Notes: generated by a model not told the origin, from the sequence alone. DNA of 64,000 nucleotides from Liriodendron chinense (GCA_003013855.2 ML058453.1:868001-932000), one strand, 5' to 3'. Shown: positions 1-12,080, numbered from the stretch's first letter. A program made the numbers and translations.

Positions 1-330
1 TCAAGTGTACTACACCACAGGAAACTAGATAATGCTGTCCAATATGAAACTATCCTAGGGCCCACAATGATATTTATTTATCATCCAACCTCTTCATAAG
101 GTCAAATAGACATGGCTGAATGGTAAACACAAATATCAGCTTGATCAAAGCCTTTATGGACCATTAAGATTTCAATGGTAGGTGTTCAATTCATAGTGTC
201 TTTTGTTGTGCGGTCCACTTGAGCTTTGAAAATACCTCCATTTTGGGTTCATACCCTAGAATAAGCTAGCAAAATAGATGGACAGGGTGGATAAGACACA
301 TAACTCATGGTGGGCTCCGGAGAGTTTATT
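1..330. repeat. Truncated palindromic MITE (inner part and right arm)
   Basis: The segment opens inside a foldback element seen many times in this window: words for 'cctagggcccacaatgat', then 'catccaacctcttcataa', then a right arm with 'ggtccacttgagctttg' and 'atagatggacagggtgg' ending near a 'catggtgggctcc' motif. The left arm lies outside the window or is lost. No coding potential is seen. Confidence 0.6.
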
Positions 331-780
331 CAATAGGCAAGCTTCCAAAGTCTCAACGTACCATATTTCAATATGTCAGAATCATTCCAACAAGCTTCTC
401 TGGCCAATTTCAGCAATTTCACTCTGTTTTTTTAGGGAATACTAGGATAGATAGAGGTGGGCAATGATCCTATCCGAGTCGAACATAGACTAGATCAGAT
501 TGTTCAGCTGCTTGAGTGGGTGTGTTCGAATAATGTTCGAACAAACATTTGAATGGGGTGGCTCTGTTCAAACTCGGTTTGTTCTGGCTAGCCATGTTCG
601 AACATATGGATTTGGGACAATTTTTACGAGTTCAAACAATTTCACTTTTTTCGTTTGAAAATATTTTTTCTACTGCTGAATAGCGAATACTAATTTGTTC
701 ACAAATTATGTATCACAAATGACAAATCACAAGGTTAAAATTTTTTAACTAACTAAATAAAAAATCATAACATAAATAGT
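331..780. other. Unassigned stretch with repeated GTTCGAAC words
   Basis: No gene is seen. Between about 470 and 610 the word gttcgaa/ttcgaac recurs several times after a 'gaggtgggcaatgatcc' start. Similar low-complexity word runs occur at 1284-1440, 59240-59390 and 60300-60560 with ctcgactcg/gagtcaag words. They may be remnants of hAT-type non-autonomous elements; this is a guess. Confidence 0.3.
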
Positions 781-1243
781 TATCATCCCCATTATTTCCT
801 GTGGTGTGGTGTGGTGTGGTCCACTCGAACCTCCGATCCACTTCATTTTTTGAATAATGCCATAAATGATCTTTAAAAAATGGACAAACAACTTGGATAA
901 GAAAATATATCACTGTGGGCCCCACAGAGCATTGACAGGACTGTCCATCTCTAGATAGGTCCTAGTGGGGTAGATTGGTAGTACCCAATTCGCGGATGTG
1001 AGTTGACTGGTGACGCAAACACCAACCAATAAGCTAGTGTCAAAGCTCTATGGGTCCCACCATGATGTATTTGTTTTGTCCACTCCGTCCATTCATTTGT
1101 ACAACTCATTTTGAGGCATTAAACAAAAAATAAGGCAAATACAAAGCTCAAGTGGACCACAAAACAAGAAACGGTGAGGAGAATGATGTCCACCATTGAA
1201 ACCTTCCTAGGGCCTACAGTCATGTTTATTTGTCATCCAACTT
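781..1243. repeat. Two abutting MITE halves
   Basis: 781-970 reads as a right arm (gtggtccactcgaacctcc, then cactgtgggccccacag). About 965-1243 reads as a left arm (gggtcccaccatgatgta, ccactccgtccattcattt, aagctcaagtggaccac, cctagggcctacagtcatg). The second is cut off by the CT/AC microsatellite. Together they look like two independent truncated copies. Confidence 0.55.
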
Positions 1244-1283
1244 TCTCTCTCTCTCTTTACACACACACACACACACACACACA
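1244..1283. repeat. CT and AC dinucleotide microsatellite
   Basis: A short CT run is followed by about 12 AC units (1259-1283). It sits exactly where the preceding MITE half stops. Confidence 0.85.
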
Positions 1284-1475
1284 ACCGAGTTGAATCGAGT
1301 CAGTCAATATTTGAGTCAAGTTTGACTCGAGCTAAACAGGGTTGTGATTGAAAGTGACTCGAATTTTTTTAATAAACCCTGTGTGTTCGAAGACAATTTT
1401 ATTGAGTCGATCCAAGTCAATCGGAATGATCAAACTAAGTTCATGTCCTGCTCTAAGGACAGATATCACTTACGT

Positions 1476-1849
1476 GGACAATGATTAGCTATTAGAAAGT
1501 GATGTCATCAATTTCTATGGACCCCACCATGATGTATGTGTTGTATCCACACCGTCCATCCATTTGAAGAGATCATTTTAGGACATCATCCAAAGAATGA
1601 GGTAGATCCAAAGCTCAAGTGGACCTAACCAAAGAAAACAATGGGGATTGATCTCCTACCATTAAAAACTTCTTGGGGCCACAGAAGTTTTCGATCAAGC
1701 TAATATTTGTTTTTTCACTTCTTCCATATCCATGTGAACTTATGAACAGGTTGGATCTCAAATAAACATCATAGTGGGGTGATATAAATTGGTGACGTAA
1801 CTTCAGTAGCCAGATAGCTACTCAACCTGTCAGTAACTAATCCGCGTCC
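1476..1849. mobile_element. Palindromic MITE, family A, internally deleted
   Basis: The left end ggacaatgattagct and right end cagtaactaatccgcgtcc are near-inverted copies of the family-A terminus (GGACGCGGATTAGCTACTG in the best copies). Both ends carry the subterminal motif 'gtgacgt(c/a)a' and a duplicated 'tagctactcaacctg' word. Most of the right arm is missing: sequence jumps from 'aacatcatagtgggg' to 'ataaattggtgacg'. Flanks (cacttacgt / cacttctgc) match at about six of nine positions, weakly compatible with a 9-bp target duplication. Confidence 0.65.
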
Positions 1850-2740
1850 CACTTCTGCAATAAATAATAAATGTATGAATCTATGATAGTTACCATACAT
1901 TCGAGCTGTGTGGAAACAACTCATGATTATCAAGTAGAATCTAAACCGTCTATCTGTAAGCCTCCTCATGTCCCCCCCTACATATAAAGAATCATAGCAA
2001 TGAAAAGCTCCAACAGGACAAACGACACACCACATGGAACCATGTGCAACACAGCTAAAACCTATACATTCTCTTTTTGTGGCGTACCAAAGGCACCATG
2101 TACAATCACACCTACAACTTACATATATTCTCTCTTTTTTGGTGGCTTGTCTGGGATATTCTCTTCCTGTGCCGTGAATTTTGAAATGGCTTGTCTTTAG
2201 ATGTGTCATTTCGTACCATTGGTGCGCACCTGATTACACATAATGCATGGACCCCCACTTTTCATCTGAAACTTTCTATGGTGGAAATCCCTTCCCCCAC
2301 CATCTCTCTTCTTCGCTTTCGTGTGGTCCACCTGAATTATCAATCAAGACTGATTTTGTGATCTAGGAATAAAATGGGAGTTGAACGCATCTAATTGATG
2401 AGTTGGATGGCAATCACCACTCAGCATTGAGGTGGACCCCACAAAAACTCGAATCGTGCCGTAGTTACCGTAAGGTAGTTGCTGTACATTAATTACCATA
2501 AAATCGTATGTGTGTAATCATTCTATAATTTTTACATACATTTTTCCATGCATTATTTTAAATTATAGTGATAGGTAAGCATGAGATCCAGCCTTTATTT
2601 TTAGGGCCTGTTTGTTTCTCCATTCACCATTGTAAATATAAATAGATAATAATTATTTATCACCGTAATTCCAGCAACATTCTCAACCCAAACGATGACG
2701 TTTGACATTTCGAATGCTAAAATTGAGGAGGGGTGCGAAT
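1850..2740. other. Unassigned intergenic sequence
   Basis: I see no gene, repeat unit or RNA signal that I can defend. Short MITE-like words (gtggtccacctgaatt near 2320) occur once. Confidence 0.4.
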
Positions 2741-3215
2741 GTCATGTGGGGCCACTATGATGTATATGGCTTAATCATGCCATCTCTTCCTATTCTGCTA
2801 GCTGATTTTAGGGCATGTGTCAAAAAATGAGATAGATCCAAAGCTCAATTGACACCTACAGCCTAAAAACTTCTTGGAGCCCTTAGAAGTTTTGTATTAA
2901 GTTGATATGTGTTTTTCCCTTGTTTATGTTTATATGACCTTATGAATAGGTTAGATGATAAATAAACAATCTTTTCCGCCCTAGGAAGAAAAAAAAACAT
3001 TTCAACGGTTGAGCTTTGGATCTGCCTGGGTCCTTAGTCATGGCTTAGTGATAGACCTTGTGGGTTTCAACACTGAGGTCATGGGTTCGAGTACACATGT
3101 GGTGTGTATGGGTATGAGGGTGTGTAAAGAAAACACAAGGTGTGGATCTGATGAACATAGTGGATGTCACATACATCATGATCATGGTGGGGCCTAAAAA
3201 CTTAAGTCAGTCCTT
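2741..3215. repeat. Palindromic MITE copy interrupted by a SINE
   Basis: The left arm (gtggggccactatgatgta), loop (agaagttttgtattaagttgat, ccttatgaataggttagatg) and right-arm start (gagctttggatctgcc) are recognisable up to 3024. The right end (tacatcatgatcatggtggggcc) follows the SINE at 3025-3142. The order of events is MITE first, SINE second. Confidence 0.6.
3025..3142 (+). mobile_element. tRNA-derived SINE, copy 1
   Basis: The segment has an A-box-like motif tggcttagtgat (3041-3052) and a B-box-like motif gggttcgagtac (3083-3094), start to start about 43 bases apart, as in tRNA-type RNA polymerase III promoters. It is flanked by an 8-bp direct repeat TGGATCTG (3017-3024 and 3143-3150), the target duplication expected of LINE-driven insertion. 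The body shares 'tttcaacactgaggtcatgg' and 'tggtgtg' words with copies near 16.4, 18.8 and 22.6 kb. It lies inside a MITE. The poly(A) tail is poor (gtaaagaaaac). Confidence 0.75.
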
Positions 3216-5330
3216 TTTAGACCAATTTTTTAGATGAAAATACCAATAATGACCAATTTACGGTATTTACTGTGGAAATAGAAAAATCAAACAGTCCCTT
3301 GATGAATTTTAAACACATTTACCCAACATGGTTAGTAGGAAGAATTTGCTTAGGCTGTATTTGGTAGTACCCCAAATCGATGTGGGGATTTATCTGATAC
3401 TCTTTTAGAGGGTGGTGGTTGATGCACTGGCACTGAGATAAGCATAGCCTACATCGCCTCAAATTAAAATGTGCACATTTTGAGATGACCATGGTAGATG
3501 GACCATCATCCAAGGTAAGATAGATTGATGGAAGCTAAATATCCAGAAGTTTGATTGATTGATTGAGTAGTTTTTATTTTCACCATCTATTAAATCTCTC
3601 TAAACGTGCTAATTAAGAAATCAAATCTGTACAAATTCCCATTTAGAAGCCATCTATGTTGGGACCCATGATTTGGACGGTTGATCTAAGTGCCTCCAAT
3701 GATTAGTGAGATTTGTTAGTGCATACTTATCAACCATCAAATGCTGTGACGCGCATTAAAAATTTTTTTACTCAATCTTGCTTGAGTAAGTTGCACAGCT
3801 TAGAACTTGCTTGGAAGAAAAATAAAGTTATGTCTAGGTCAATCTAATCAGATAAGGTTAATTGGGTTAATTGGTCAAGAGACATGGTCAGATCCAAAAC
3901 TAATAATGTACAGAGAGCACCTAGATGCTGAATGACTATCCATTTGATGTAAAGTATGGGCTTATTTCTATTTGGCACATGTAGTACTTGATAATGTATC
4001 CTAGCACATGACACATGTTAGGTGCTTAAAGATGTAAAATGACACATTTGACACTTGTAGAAAACTTAAGGTCATGGTGGCACATATGATATTGTAGTAG
4101 TTCAATCAGATATGAGACTATACATATTAATGAACGGTCTGTATTCAATTAACGTGTACGATTAAAATAGTGTCAGGCACTCTAAAGTCGTACTCAACTC
4201 GAATTAATTAAACGCCTACAACTCCAGGTGCCAAATCACTCGTAGGATTAGACTCTAAAAGTTGACTTGACTATTCAGGCACTAATGATAGTACTAATGT
4301 GCAATGATCAGATGATTTGGAAGAGAAGGGTTAGTCCTTTTGAATAAGATCTTTTTTAACTTGAGGTAAGGACCTTTCTTTCAATGGTGATTGTGGTTCT
4401 TAGGTTTCAAAGTAATATAATAATGGACAAAAGAACTAAAAATAAAAGCTGGATTGTGATTTTATTGATTTAAAATTAAAGATTAGTACAATCAGTGACA
4501 ATAAAATAAAATAAGCGGAGAAAATAAAAGAAGTTATCTACAATTGTATGTATGGATAGAGCAACGTCACATAAGTCTGCAGGGAACAACTATTATGACC
4601 TTTCAAATATAGACTCGACTAATTGAGAATCCGACGATGGAGGTTGTGGATATTTTCACTACTCCTAATTATATTACAACAATGGCGTTGGACAGTGGTA
4701 AATCTAAGTTATACTAAACTCTAAACTTGCTATGGTAAATGACTCAATAGAAGTAAAGGACCTAAAGTTAAAATTAAGATAGAATGACATTGCGCTGTAA
4801 GAGAGATTGTGTATGATGGCCTGGTTGGTGCCTAGACCTAGTAGTTAAGTTTGACTTTTATAGATTTGGAGAGGCATTGACCGTCCATAGTCTCTAGCAT
4901 TGTGAAAAATTTAATTAATTAGCTATGCAAATCTATTTAATTCTTTATATAAGCATAACTAATTGCATGTAACATGTATAAGAAAAATCTCATAACCCTG
5001 TTACTATTTTAATCGTGCAACATTAGTGAGAAACTTTGCCAAAAAGCTTACCTTGTTGAATTCTTCATTTTGTAGGATTGTTTCATGGGACAGTGTCATA
5101 CATATGCTTACATTTTGGTTGAATTCCAAAAAAAAAAAAAAAGAGGTTGCTTTTAAGCTTTTTCCTAAAATCCGTACAAGGTTTGGAAATACGGCCAGTA
5201 AACCATCCGTTTTGACTTGCACTAACTGCGGTCACGGAATTCCATCCATTATGCTTGGAATAGACAATTTTGTCCCTTTTAACCTTAGGTCCGTGAGCAG
5301 CCGCAGAATCCACTCCATCTGGACTATGCC
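3216..5330. other. Unassigned AT-rich intergenic sequence
   Basis: No gene is supported. A poly(A) tract (about 5129-5143) is the only clear simple repeat. Open frames around 5004-5334 are short, lack any recognisable motif and overlap each other on both strands. Confidence 0.4.
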
Positions 5331-5640
5331 ATAAGCCCCTTAATGATGTGTGTGTTTAATCCACATCGTTCATCCTTCATGAATCATGACTTCAGAGCAT
5401 CGCACAAAAAAATGAGAAAGATTGAAATCCCACGCAGACCCACAAGAGGTAACAGTGACAATTAAAACCTATTATAAAAAAAACTACTAGGGCTCATTTC
5501 ATGTGGTGTGGTCCAACTGAATTTTGGATACACCTCATATTTGGATCCATACCTTAAAATGACCTTGGAAAATAGATGGATGGAGTGGATGTAATACATG
5601 TCATGGTGAGGCCCACAACTATTGAAGCTCCAACGTGGAT
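5331..5640. repeat. Palindromic MITE with internal deletion
   Basis: The left-arm words (taatgatgtgtgtgtttaat, ccacatcgttcatcc) and right-arm words (atgtggtgtggtccaactg, aatagatggatggagtgg, catggtgaggcccac) are present. The central loop (the 'gatcaagctgatatttgtg' and 'aacaggttggatgg' segments of intact copies) is missing. Confidence 0.55.
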
Positions 5641-5726
5641 GGCAGGTGGTACTGTTGGGATGGGTGAAAGCCTTCCGCATGAAGCTTTCGGAAGCCGATT
5701 GCGTAGTGAGTAACTCTGCACGCTGG

Positions 5727-6160
5727 CCTACCGTGATTTAAGTATTTTATCTACTCCATCCATCCATCTTAACATATAATTTTAGGTATGGTGCCCGAAA
5801 AGAAGCATATCAAAATCTAAAGTGAACCACACCACAGGAAAAGTGCGAACTGAATGTCTACCATTGAAAAATTGTCGGAGGACACAGAAGTTTTGGATCA
5901 AGCTGATATTTGTGTTTTCCCTTCATCCATATCCATGTGATCTTATGAATAGGCTAGATGACAAATAAACATCACTGTAGGGCCTGGGAAGGTTTCAACG
6001 GTGGAAATCATTATTCCCATTGTTTTCCGTGGCATGATCCACTTGAGATTTGGATATGCTTAAATTTTGGGCTCAACCCTTAAAATGAGATGGAAAAACA
6101 TATGGACAGAATAGATAAAGAACATACATTCTAGGTGGATTTAATCCGATTCCTAAGCTT
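5727..6160. repeat. Palindromic MITE, both arms and loop present
   Basis: The left arm (taccgtgatttaag, ctccatccatccatc), central words (gttttggatcaagctgat, aaataaacatcactgtagg) and right arm (gtggcatgatccacttgag, tatggacagaatagat) follow the same order as the well-bounded copies at 13647 and 14229. Termini are too worn to place exactly. Confidence 0.6.
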
Positions 6161-6169
6161 TTAAGCTAA

Positions 6170-6339
6170 GAATCTAGGTGGGGCCTACTGTGGTGTTTAT
6201 GATAAATCCACCCTGTTGTGAGCTCATTTTAAAATGTTAGGCCAAAAATGATTTTGATCTAAAACTCAAGTGATCCACACAAGAGAAAACAGTGGGGATT
6301 GAGCAATCGCCGTTGAAACATTCATTTTTCTACAAAGGT

Positions 6340-6420
<81 letters not shown>

Positions 6421-6600
6421 CAGTTCATCCCAGCCGGAATGACCTTTAAAAACAGTTTGGATGTTTAAAGGTGGACCCACACTTCATGGTGCGGGGCCTT
6501 AGAAAGTTTCAACTTTTTCTATTCATGCAAGTAAAATGATCTAGAAAAACGGACAGACCGCATGGATATATATCAAGGGGCTCCACAGCCCCTAACACAT
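6170..6600. repeat. Palindromic MITE with an AT microsatellite in its loop
   Basis: The left arm (ggggcctactgtggtgttta, ccaccctgttgtgagctc) and right-arm fragments (ttcatggtgcggggcc, aacggacagaccgcatgg) enclose a long AT run where intact copies have the loop. Confidence 0.5.
6343..6418. repeat. (AT)38 microsatellite
   Basis: An uninterrupted AT dinucleotide run of about 76 bases. It lies in the loop of a MITE. Confidence 0.95.
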
Positions 6601-6743
6601 CACAAACCACCGGTGGGGTGGGGTGTTAGCAGCGGGCGCCGATCGGGTACTACTTCCACAGTACCTTGCTAGAGACGGAAGCCGATGAGCTGTTACCGAT
6701 AACACCTTAGTGGGTGTTATACTAACCATCTTGGGGCCTACCA

Positions 6744-7171
6744 TGATGTATATGTTGTATATCTATGCCGTCTATCAGATTTTCCATCTCATTTTAGAAC
6801 TCATTCCCACACCTTAAGAAGATCCACATCTCATGTGGACCATACCACTAGAAACAATGATGAATGACTATTAAAAACATTTTATGGGCCACAAAAGTTT
6901 TGCATCGTGCTAATATTTGTACTTTTTCTTCGCCCTAACAAATTAATCAATTACCTTGATGTATATGTTGTATATCTATGTCGTCCATCGGATTTTCCAT
7001 CTCATTTTAGTACTAATTCCCAAACCTTAAGAAGATCCACATCTCAGGTGGACCATACCACTAGAAACAATGATGAATGACTATTAAAAATATTTTGTGG
7101 GCCACAAAAGTTTTGGATCGTGCTGATATTTGTACTTTCTCTTCGCCTTAGCGGATTAATCAATTTTATAT
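6744..7171. repeat. Tandem duplication of a MITE half, unit about 214 bp
   Basis: The word gatgtatatgttgtatatct starts at 6744 and recurs at 6958, followed in both by the same left-arm and loop sequence (catctcattttag, accataccactagaaac, cacaaaagttttg, tttgtactttttcttcgcc) with a few substitutions. Confidence 0.75.
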
Positions 7172-8208
7172 ATAGACTTGATTAGGTGCTTAATGCACCA
7201 TTTTAAATTTGGTTAGGTTAGTTGGAGCCTATATGTGGTTTTGGCATAGTGTGGGTCAATGTGCATAGTCCCCTCCCCCCACAAACCACAAAATTCACTT
7301 GCCTCTTGAGGACTTAGCCCATATGTAAAGCCTCTATTTATATACTTGTATATTTTCTTAATTCTTTTCGACAGTAGTATAAAGGAAATGCCGAAAAACT
7401 CCTAAAAACAAACTTGTATAGGAAAACCTTTTTCAAAATGAAAATTTAAAATAAAATACTTTTAAAAGATTTAAAATACAACACCTGCAACTGATGATGA
7501 GCGGTCGTGATCAATCAGCCACGTTGGCACGTGTCTGCAATTACGTTTTACTCAATGCCACGTGTTTTGTGTCATTTCCCGATTTCTCTCGATAGAGTGG
7601 GTGGCGATTCAAATGCCGAGTTTTACGGCGCTCAAAGCCGATTTTCTCGCCACCAATTTTTCGTGTCGGCCACTTGCTTTTAAATGGGAAAAGGTTGAAA
7701 CACGGAAAGCCTAACCTCACTAGGGTGCTTACTCACCATCCATTGTGCAAGTTTCATGCATGAAAACCAATCCCAACCGTTCAAATAATTTTCTCGTTAG
7801 GAATGGAGGACCATTCAGAAATTCACTCTTATCATATGAATGAAAACCGTCGAATTGGTGGAAATAAAATGGAGGGCAATGAAAATAATCAGCAGTCCAG
7901 AATCAAATAGCGAAATCAGATACCCAAGGTCATCTAATCAGTTTGATCTTGACCTTACATCCGATCCAAAGTGGACCTACGTTTTGGAGGGTCTGGATAT
8001 GTGTATGCATGATGCGTGTATACGTAGATGAGTTTTGGTCAAAGTACAGCACCCGTACAGCCATACTTTCATCTACGAAGAGCCAGCCAAAAACATCATC
8101 CATTCCTCCCAATGGCCAGGTCCTCTTCAAGTTGTACGCTCGCGGTAGTGGTTGACTCATCCACTGTACACGTGTCACACGCATTTCTGAAAGAAATTTA
8201 AAAATAGG
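7172..8208. other. Unassigned intergenic sequence
   Basis: No gene or repeat boundary is seen. Overlapping short open frames near 7840-8184 occur on both strands without any family resemblance. Confidence 0.4.
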
Positions 8209-8217
8209 AGTATTATA

Positions 8218-9261
8218 GGACGCGGATTAGCTACTGACAGGTTGAGTAGCTATCTAGCTGTAGAAGTGACGTCACCAACTTCTGTGGGTCCCACCATGAT
8301 GTATGTGTTGTATCCACACCGTCCATCTATTTGGAGAGATCATTTTAGGGTATGAGCCAAAGAATAAGACAGATCCAAAGCTTAAGTGGACCCCACCAAA
8401 AAAAACAGTGGGGATTGATCTCCTACCATTAAAAACTTCTTGGGGCCACGGAAGTTTTCGATCAAGCTGATATTTGTGTTTTCCCTTCTTCCATCTCTGT
8501 GTGAACTTATGAACAGGTTCGATCTCAGATAAACATCATGGTGGGCCCTAGGAAGGTTTCAATGGTTGCGTCACTATCCCACTGTTTTCTTTGATGGGGT
8601 CCACTTGATCTTTGGATCTGTCTCATTCTTTAGCTCATGCCCTAAAATGATCTCTCCAAATGAATGGAAGGTGTGGATACAACACATACATCATGGTAGG
8701 GCACAAAAGTTGGTAACGTCACTTCGATAACTACTCGGTAAATGGGTTAGCGTACCCGATGGGGTACCTGGACCCAACCCAAACCCGACCCGACCCATTT
8801 GTTAAATGGTACAGGTCTAGGTCAAAGAATAGACCCAATCGCTAAACAGGTTTGGGCCTGGTTTCCTTTATATTAGGCTCGACCCGACCCGACCCGACCC
8901 GACCCAAACCCATTTAGTAAGTGGGCGGGTTTGGCCTACATTTCAAGGACCGTCCAAACCTAATTTTAAGCCTTGTAAAATGTTTGCATACTTTGATCCT
9001 GACCCTAGACCCATTAGACCCAACTTATTTATAAATGGGTCTAGGTGGATCTCCCTGTACCAGACCCGTACCCATTTATAAATGGGTCTGATGGGTTGAC
9101 TCGAACCTGACCCAGATCCGCCCATTTAGTAAAAAGGTATGGTCTAAAATTTGAACCTGAGGCCATTTTAGTAAATGCGCGTGTCTGGTTTTGACTAAAC
9201 CCGCTCCGAACCCGGCCATTTACAGCCCTATACTCAACCTCTCAATAGCTAATCCGCGTCC
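8218..9261. mobile_element. Palindromic MITE, family A, carrying a nested insertion
   Basis: The left terminus GGACGCGGATTAGCTACTG (8218) and right terminus 'agctaatccgcgtcc' (to 9261) are inverted copies. Flanking 9-mers agtattata (8209-8217) and aatattata (9262-9270) differ at one base, fitting a 9-bp target duplication as made by Mutator-like transposases. The arms pair over most of their length (left 'cttaagtggaccccacc', right 'ggggtccacttgatc'). Subterminal 'gtgacgtcacc' and 'ggtaacgtcac' mark both ends. The right end is split by a CCCGACCC-rich segment (about 8752-9228). No coding frame is present, so it would need a transposase supplied elsewhere. Confidence 0.8.
8752..9228. mobile_element. 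Nested CCCGACC-rich insertion, possibly hAT-type
   Basis: The segment interrupts the right TIR region of the surrounding MITE. It starts near 'ggtaaatgggttag' and ends near 'ggccatttacagccc', which are loosely inverted. It is rich in cccgaccc and in aaatgggt words, including a (GACCC)5 run at 8881-8905. The end sequence resembles the CAGGGCTGTAAATGG type seen in hAT non-autonomous elements. The boundaries and the target duplication are not secure. A related scrap lies at 9490-9590. Confidence 0.45.
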
Positions 9262-9270
9262 AATATTATA

Positions 9271-11253
9271 ATCCTATATCTGCACTTTAATAAATGGTAT
9301 TACTCATCCACCGTACACGTGGCATACGTGATCACTCCCGATTGTCCAAATCATGGGTCTGTTCTAACGGAAGTGACATGGACTGCTGAATTTGAATGGG
9401 GTCTTTTCTCTTCTTTTCTTTTTTAACTGTCCATTTGACAATCGTCACTGGATGTCACGATCGTACGGTAGAGAACATATATTACAAATGGATCGGGTCC
9501 GGTCCGGTTGATGGGTTCTGCACCGTCCATCAGACCCAACTGGTTAAAATTGGACCCGACCCATTTAGTAATTCAGGTCGAGCTTTTCAACCCAAAAGCG
9601 GCCCTATCATCAAGATCACTTGGCACAAAAATCAAGCTGATCAGCTCATCCCATGCATATGGGTTTCAGTTGAACGTAGGACAAAAATCAAGAATTCCCA
9701 AATTAAAAGATCGCAGCCATTGATATTGGGACCTTTTTCAGTCGAGTTTCCACAAGTAGGCCCACCTTATGGTAATCTAGACCACTGGCCTGTCGAGTCC
9801 CCCCATAAATGAGTGACCTTCTAAAAATCTTCCAGATTGGAAGACCACAGGGACTTATATAATAGAACTATTTTCATCTGAATGTGCATATTTTAGCATT
9901 TCTTTTCTATTAGAATCACACTTTTGAGGAGATTTCTGCAGCATGGTATGCCTACCATGTGAAACAAGGTCTGTATTAGCTAATTATGTATCAACAGACT
10001 TTCTACTCTGATGCCATGTCAAATCACCACTTGATCTAAAAGCCCGAATAGGTAGAGGATGACATATCAATGTATATCAAGGGACTCTAACGAGGCCAAA
10101 CTAAGTCCGATCAATTACTAAGGTGGGCCACACGAAAGGGAGCAGTGGGGACATTAGGGGAGGGAAGAGCCACTATAGAAAGTTTCCGATGGAATGTGCG
10201 GTGCAAGGTGTCATGCATATGTCATCCAACCCAATCATCAAGTGCACCCTCTAGAAGGAAAGGGAGATTCTGAAACTCAAGCCACTTCAAATTTAGGTGG
10301 GCCACAAAAAGTGAATATATAGGTTTTAGGGGTGATTATGCACTGCTCCATACAGCATTTTCTCTGGGTGAGTGTTTGATTCTTATGATGTACGGTGCCC
10401 ATGAGGATGTATACCAAACACACATTTAGATTCCACATACGTATCATGAGTGGGCCCTACACAGCTCGAATGCATTTGATGATCATTTCTCGGGTAAAAT
10501 GGTCACTTGTGCACTGTTGAGAATGCTAAAACCTCAAGAGGACATCTCAAAGGGAAGTATACTTGGACCCTTTTTGCATGGCTTTTGGTATGACTCTCTC
10601 CGTGAAAGATGGGATAGGAAACCAGAATAAGTTTGTGGGCCTTACCACGTTGAATATATAGAATCCACTATGTCCATAGGCTCTATCTTAGATTATAGGA
10701 GGGTAGGGTGTGATGAGGAAGTTCACCATCTGTTTTAGGTATGCAAAACGTTGAATGCACAAAGTTATTTTTTATCCCACAGGAAAGAAAAGAAATTTCA
10801 AAAGTCAATAATAATATTCGACCTCCGATTATATCACTTATAAAGAAAGGCAAACCCTAATTAAAAGTCCTAATGCGACTAAACAAAAATAAAATAATAA
10901 AATTTATTAAAAATAGAAAATAATATTTTAATTTTAATGAATGATTTTGGCATAATAAGGGTAAAAAAAAACATTACATACTAAGGCTAGAGAGATACGT
11001 CCAACCAAAACTCTCTAAAAATAATAAGTTTTTAGTAAAATTGTAATTTTGAATGAGAATTAGTCTTTTTCTCTTGCAAAATGGAGAGACACGACTTGTT
11101 TATGGGGTTGGTTGGCCTTTGATGGCATGTTATAGTCCAAATTGCATAGGCTATGCATCTCGTAATGATACTCAGATAAGAGGTTATGGTTGATTTATGG
11201 TTTGTACTTTTATCGACGATTTTTCCCTATCTAGAATGAATTTCTTTGAGCCT
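9271..11253. other. Unassigned intergenic sequence with MITE scraps
   Basis: Only short repeat words are found (for example 'ggtgggccacacgaaa' near 10120, 'gtgggccacaaaaagtg' near 10300). The 138-codon open frame at 9396-9812 covers low-copy words of the CCCGACC type and matches no family I recognise. Confidence 0.4.
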
Positions 11254-12080
11254 GGACATACTAAGGGTTCAATTACATTATACCCTCACGTAAGACCGGG
11301 CCAGATTTGACAGACTACGTTGGCTACTATTCGAACTTTTTTCGATCCATTTATGTCAAGATTAGGTCTGCGGCTTGCTCTACACCGTGATGTAGAACGG
11401 GTCGCTGATTATTTCATGGCCCAGATGGAGCAAAAGAAGACCGGCTGGGGTCGAAAGTGATCCGGACCGTCATGACCTGTAAATCGGTCGTATCTCACAA
11501 TCCGGAATGAGTTACGGGACGTATAATATATCAATTTGGGGTAGCTCGAGCTACTTTAGCCAACCAACCCCGCTACCCCGGGTTGCCTAATGCCGAAATC
11601 GCGAGAATCGACCAGTATCGACGGTCATTAGGCTAGTTTATTTTCAGTTTTACTATTTATAGTAAGTTTTAATTCGATCATAACTTTGCATCCGTATGAT
11701 TTTAGAGTTAGTACCCAACATGAAAAGGGCTTAAAATATTTAGTAGAACAATGTGGTTGAGGCCGTTTGAAAACTTTCTATTTTTGGCCGAAAACCAAGA
11801 GTTCTAGTAGGATTGAACGACTTCTATAAATAGTAAGTTTACTATTTATAGTAAGTTGTGTTTTCTAGGAGTTTAAGTTGGAGTTGGATTCTGATACTTT
11901 AACTAGGGTTTAGTTTCCTATTTATATGCATTGTAATTTCGTTATTATTCATTCAATCTTCAATAAACAACTATTTGGAATTAAATTCCTTTTTTTTATC
12001 TTTTCTTTCTTCTCGTGGATTCGAGAAACTATCGGTTAGGGAGACGGTGATCGACCTACCACGTCCTCCCTGCGTCAACA
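11254..12080 (+). mobile_element. LTR-like segment (solo or truncated retrotransposon LTR)
   Basis: The stretch has the architecture of a plant LTR: a TATA-like 'cctatttatatgcattg' (about 11917), a polyadenylation-like 'caataaac' (about 11961), a T-rich tract, and a terminal 'tgcgtcaaca' at 12071-12080 matching the CA end of LTRs. The near-palindrome ttactatttatagtaa occurs twice (about 11649 and 11843). The upstream boundary is a guess, and I found no primer-binding site or coding remnant beside it. Confidence 0.4.

Noticed and set aside
3025..3142. Genuine tRNA gene
   Set aside because: A- and B-box motifs are present but no cloverleaf with an acceptor stem can be drawn; the target duplication and repeated copies indicate a SINE.
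5676..5712. Short inverted words (cttccg / cggaag) as a terminator or small RNA hairpin
   Set aside because: Stem of about six pairs only, at the edge of MITE sequence; not distinguishable from chance.
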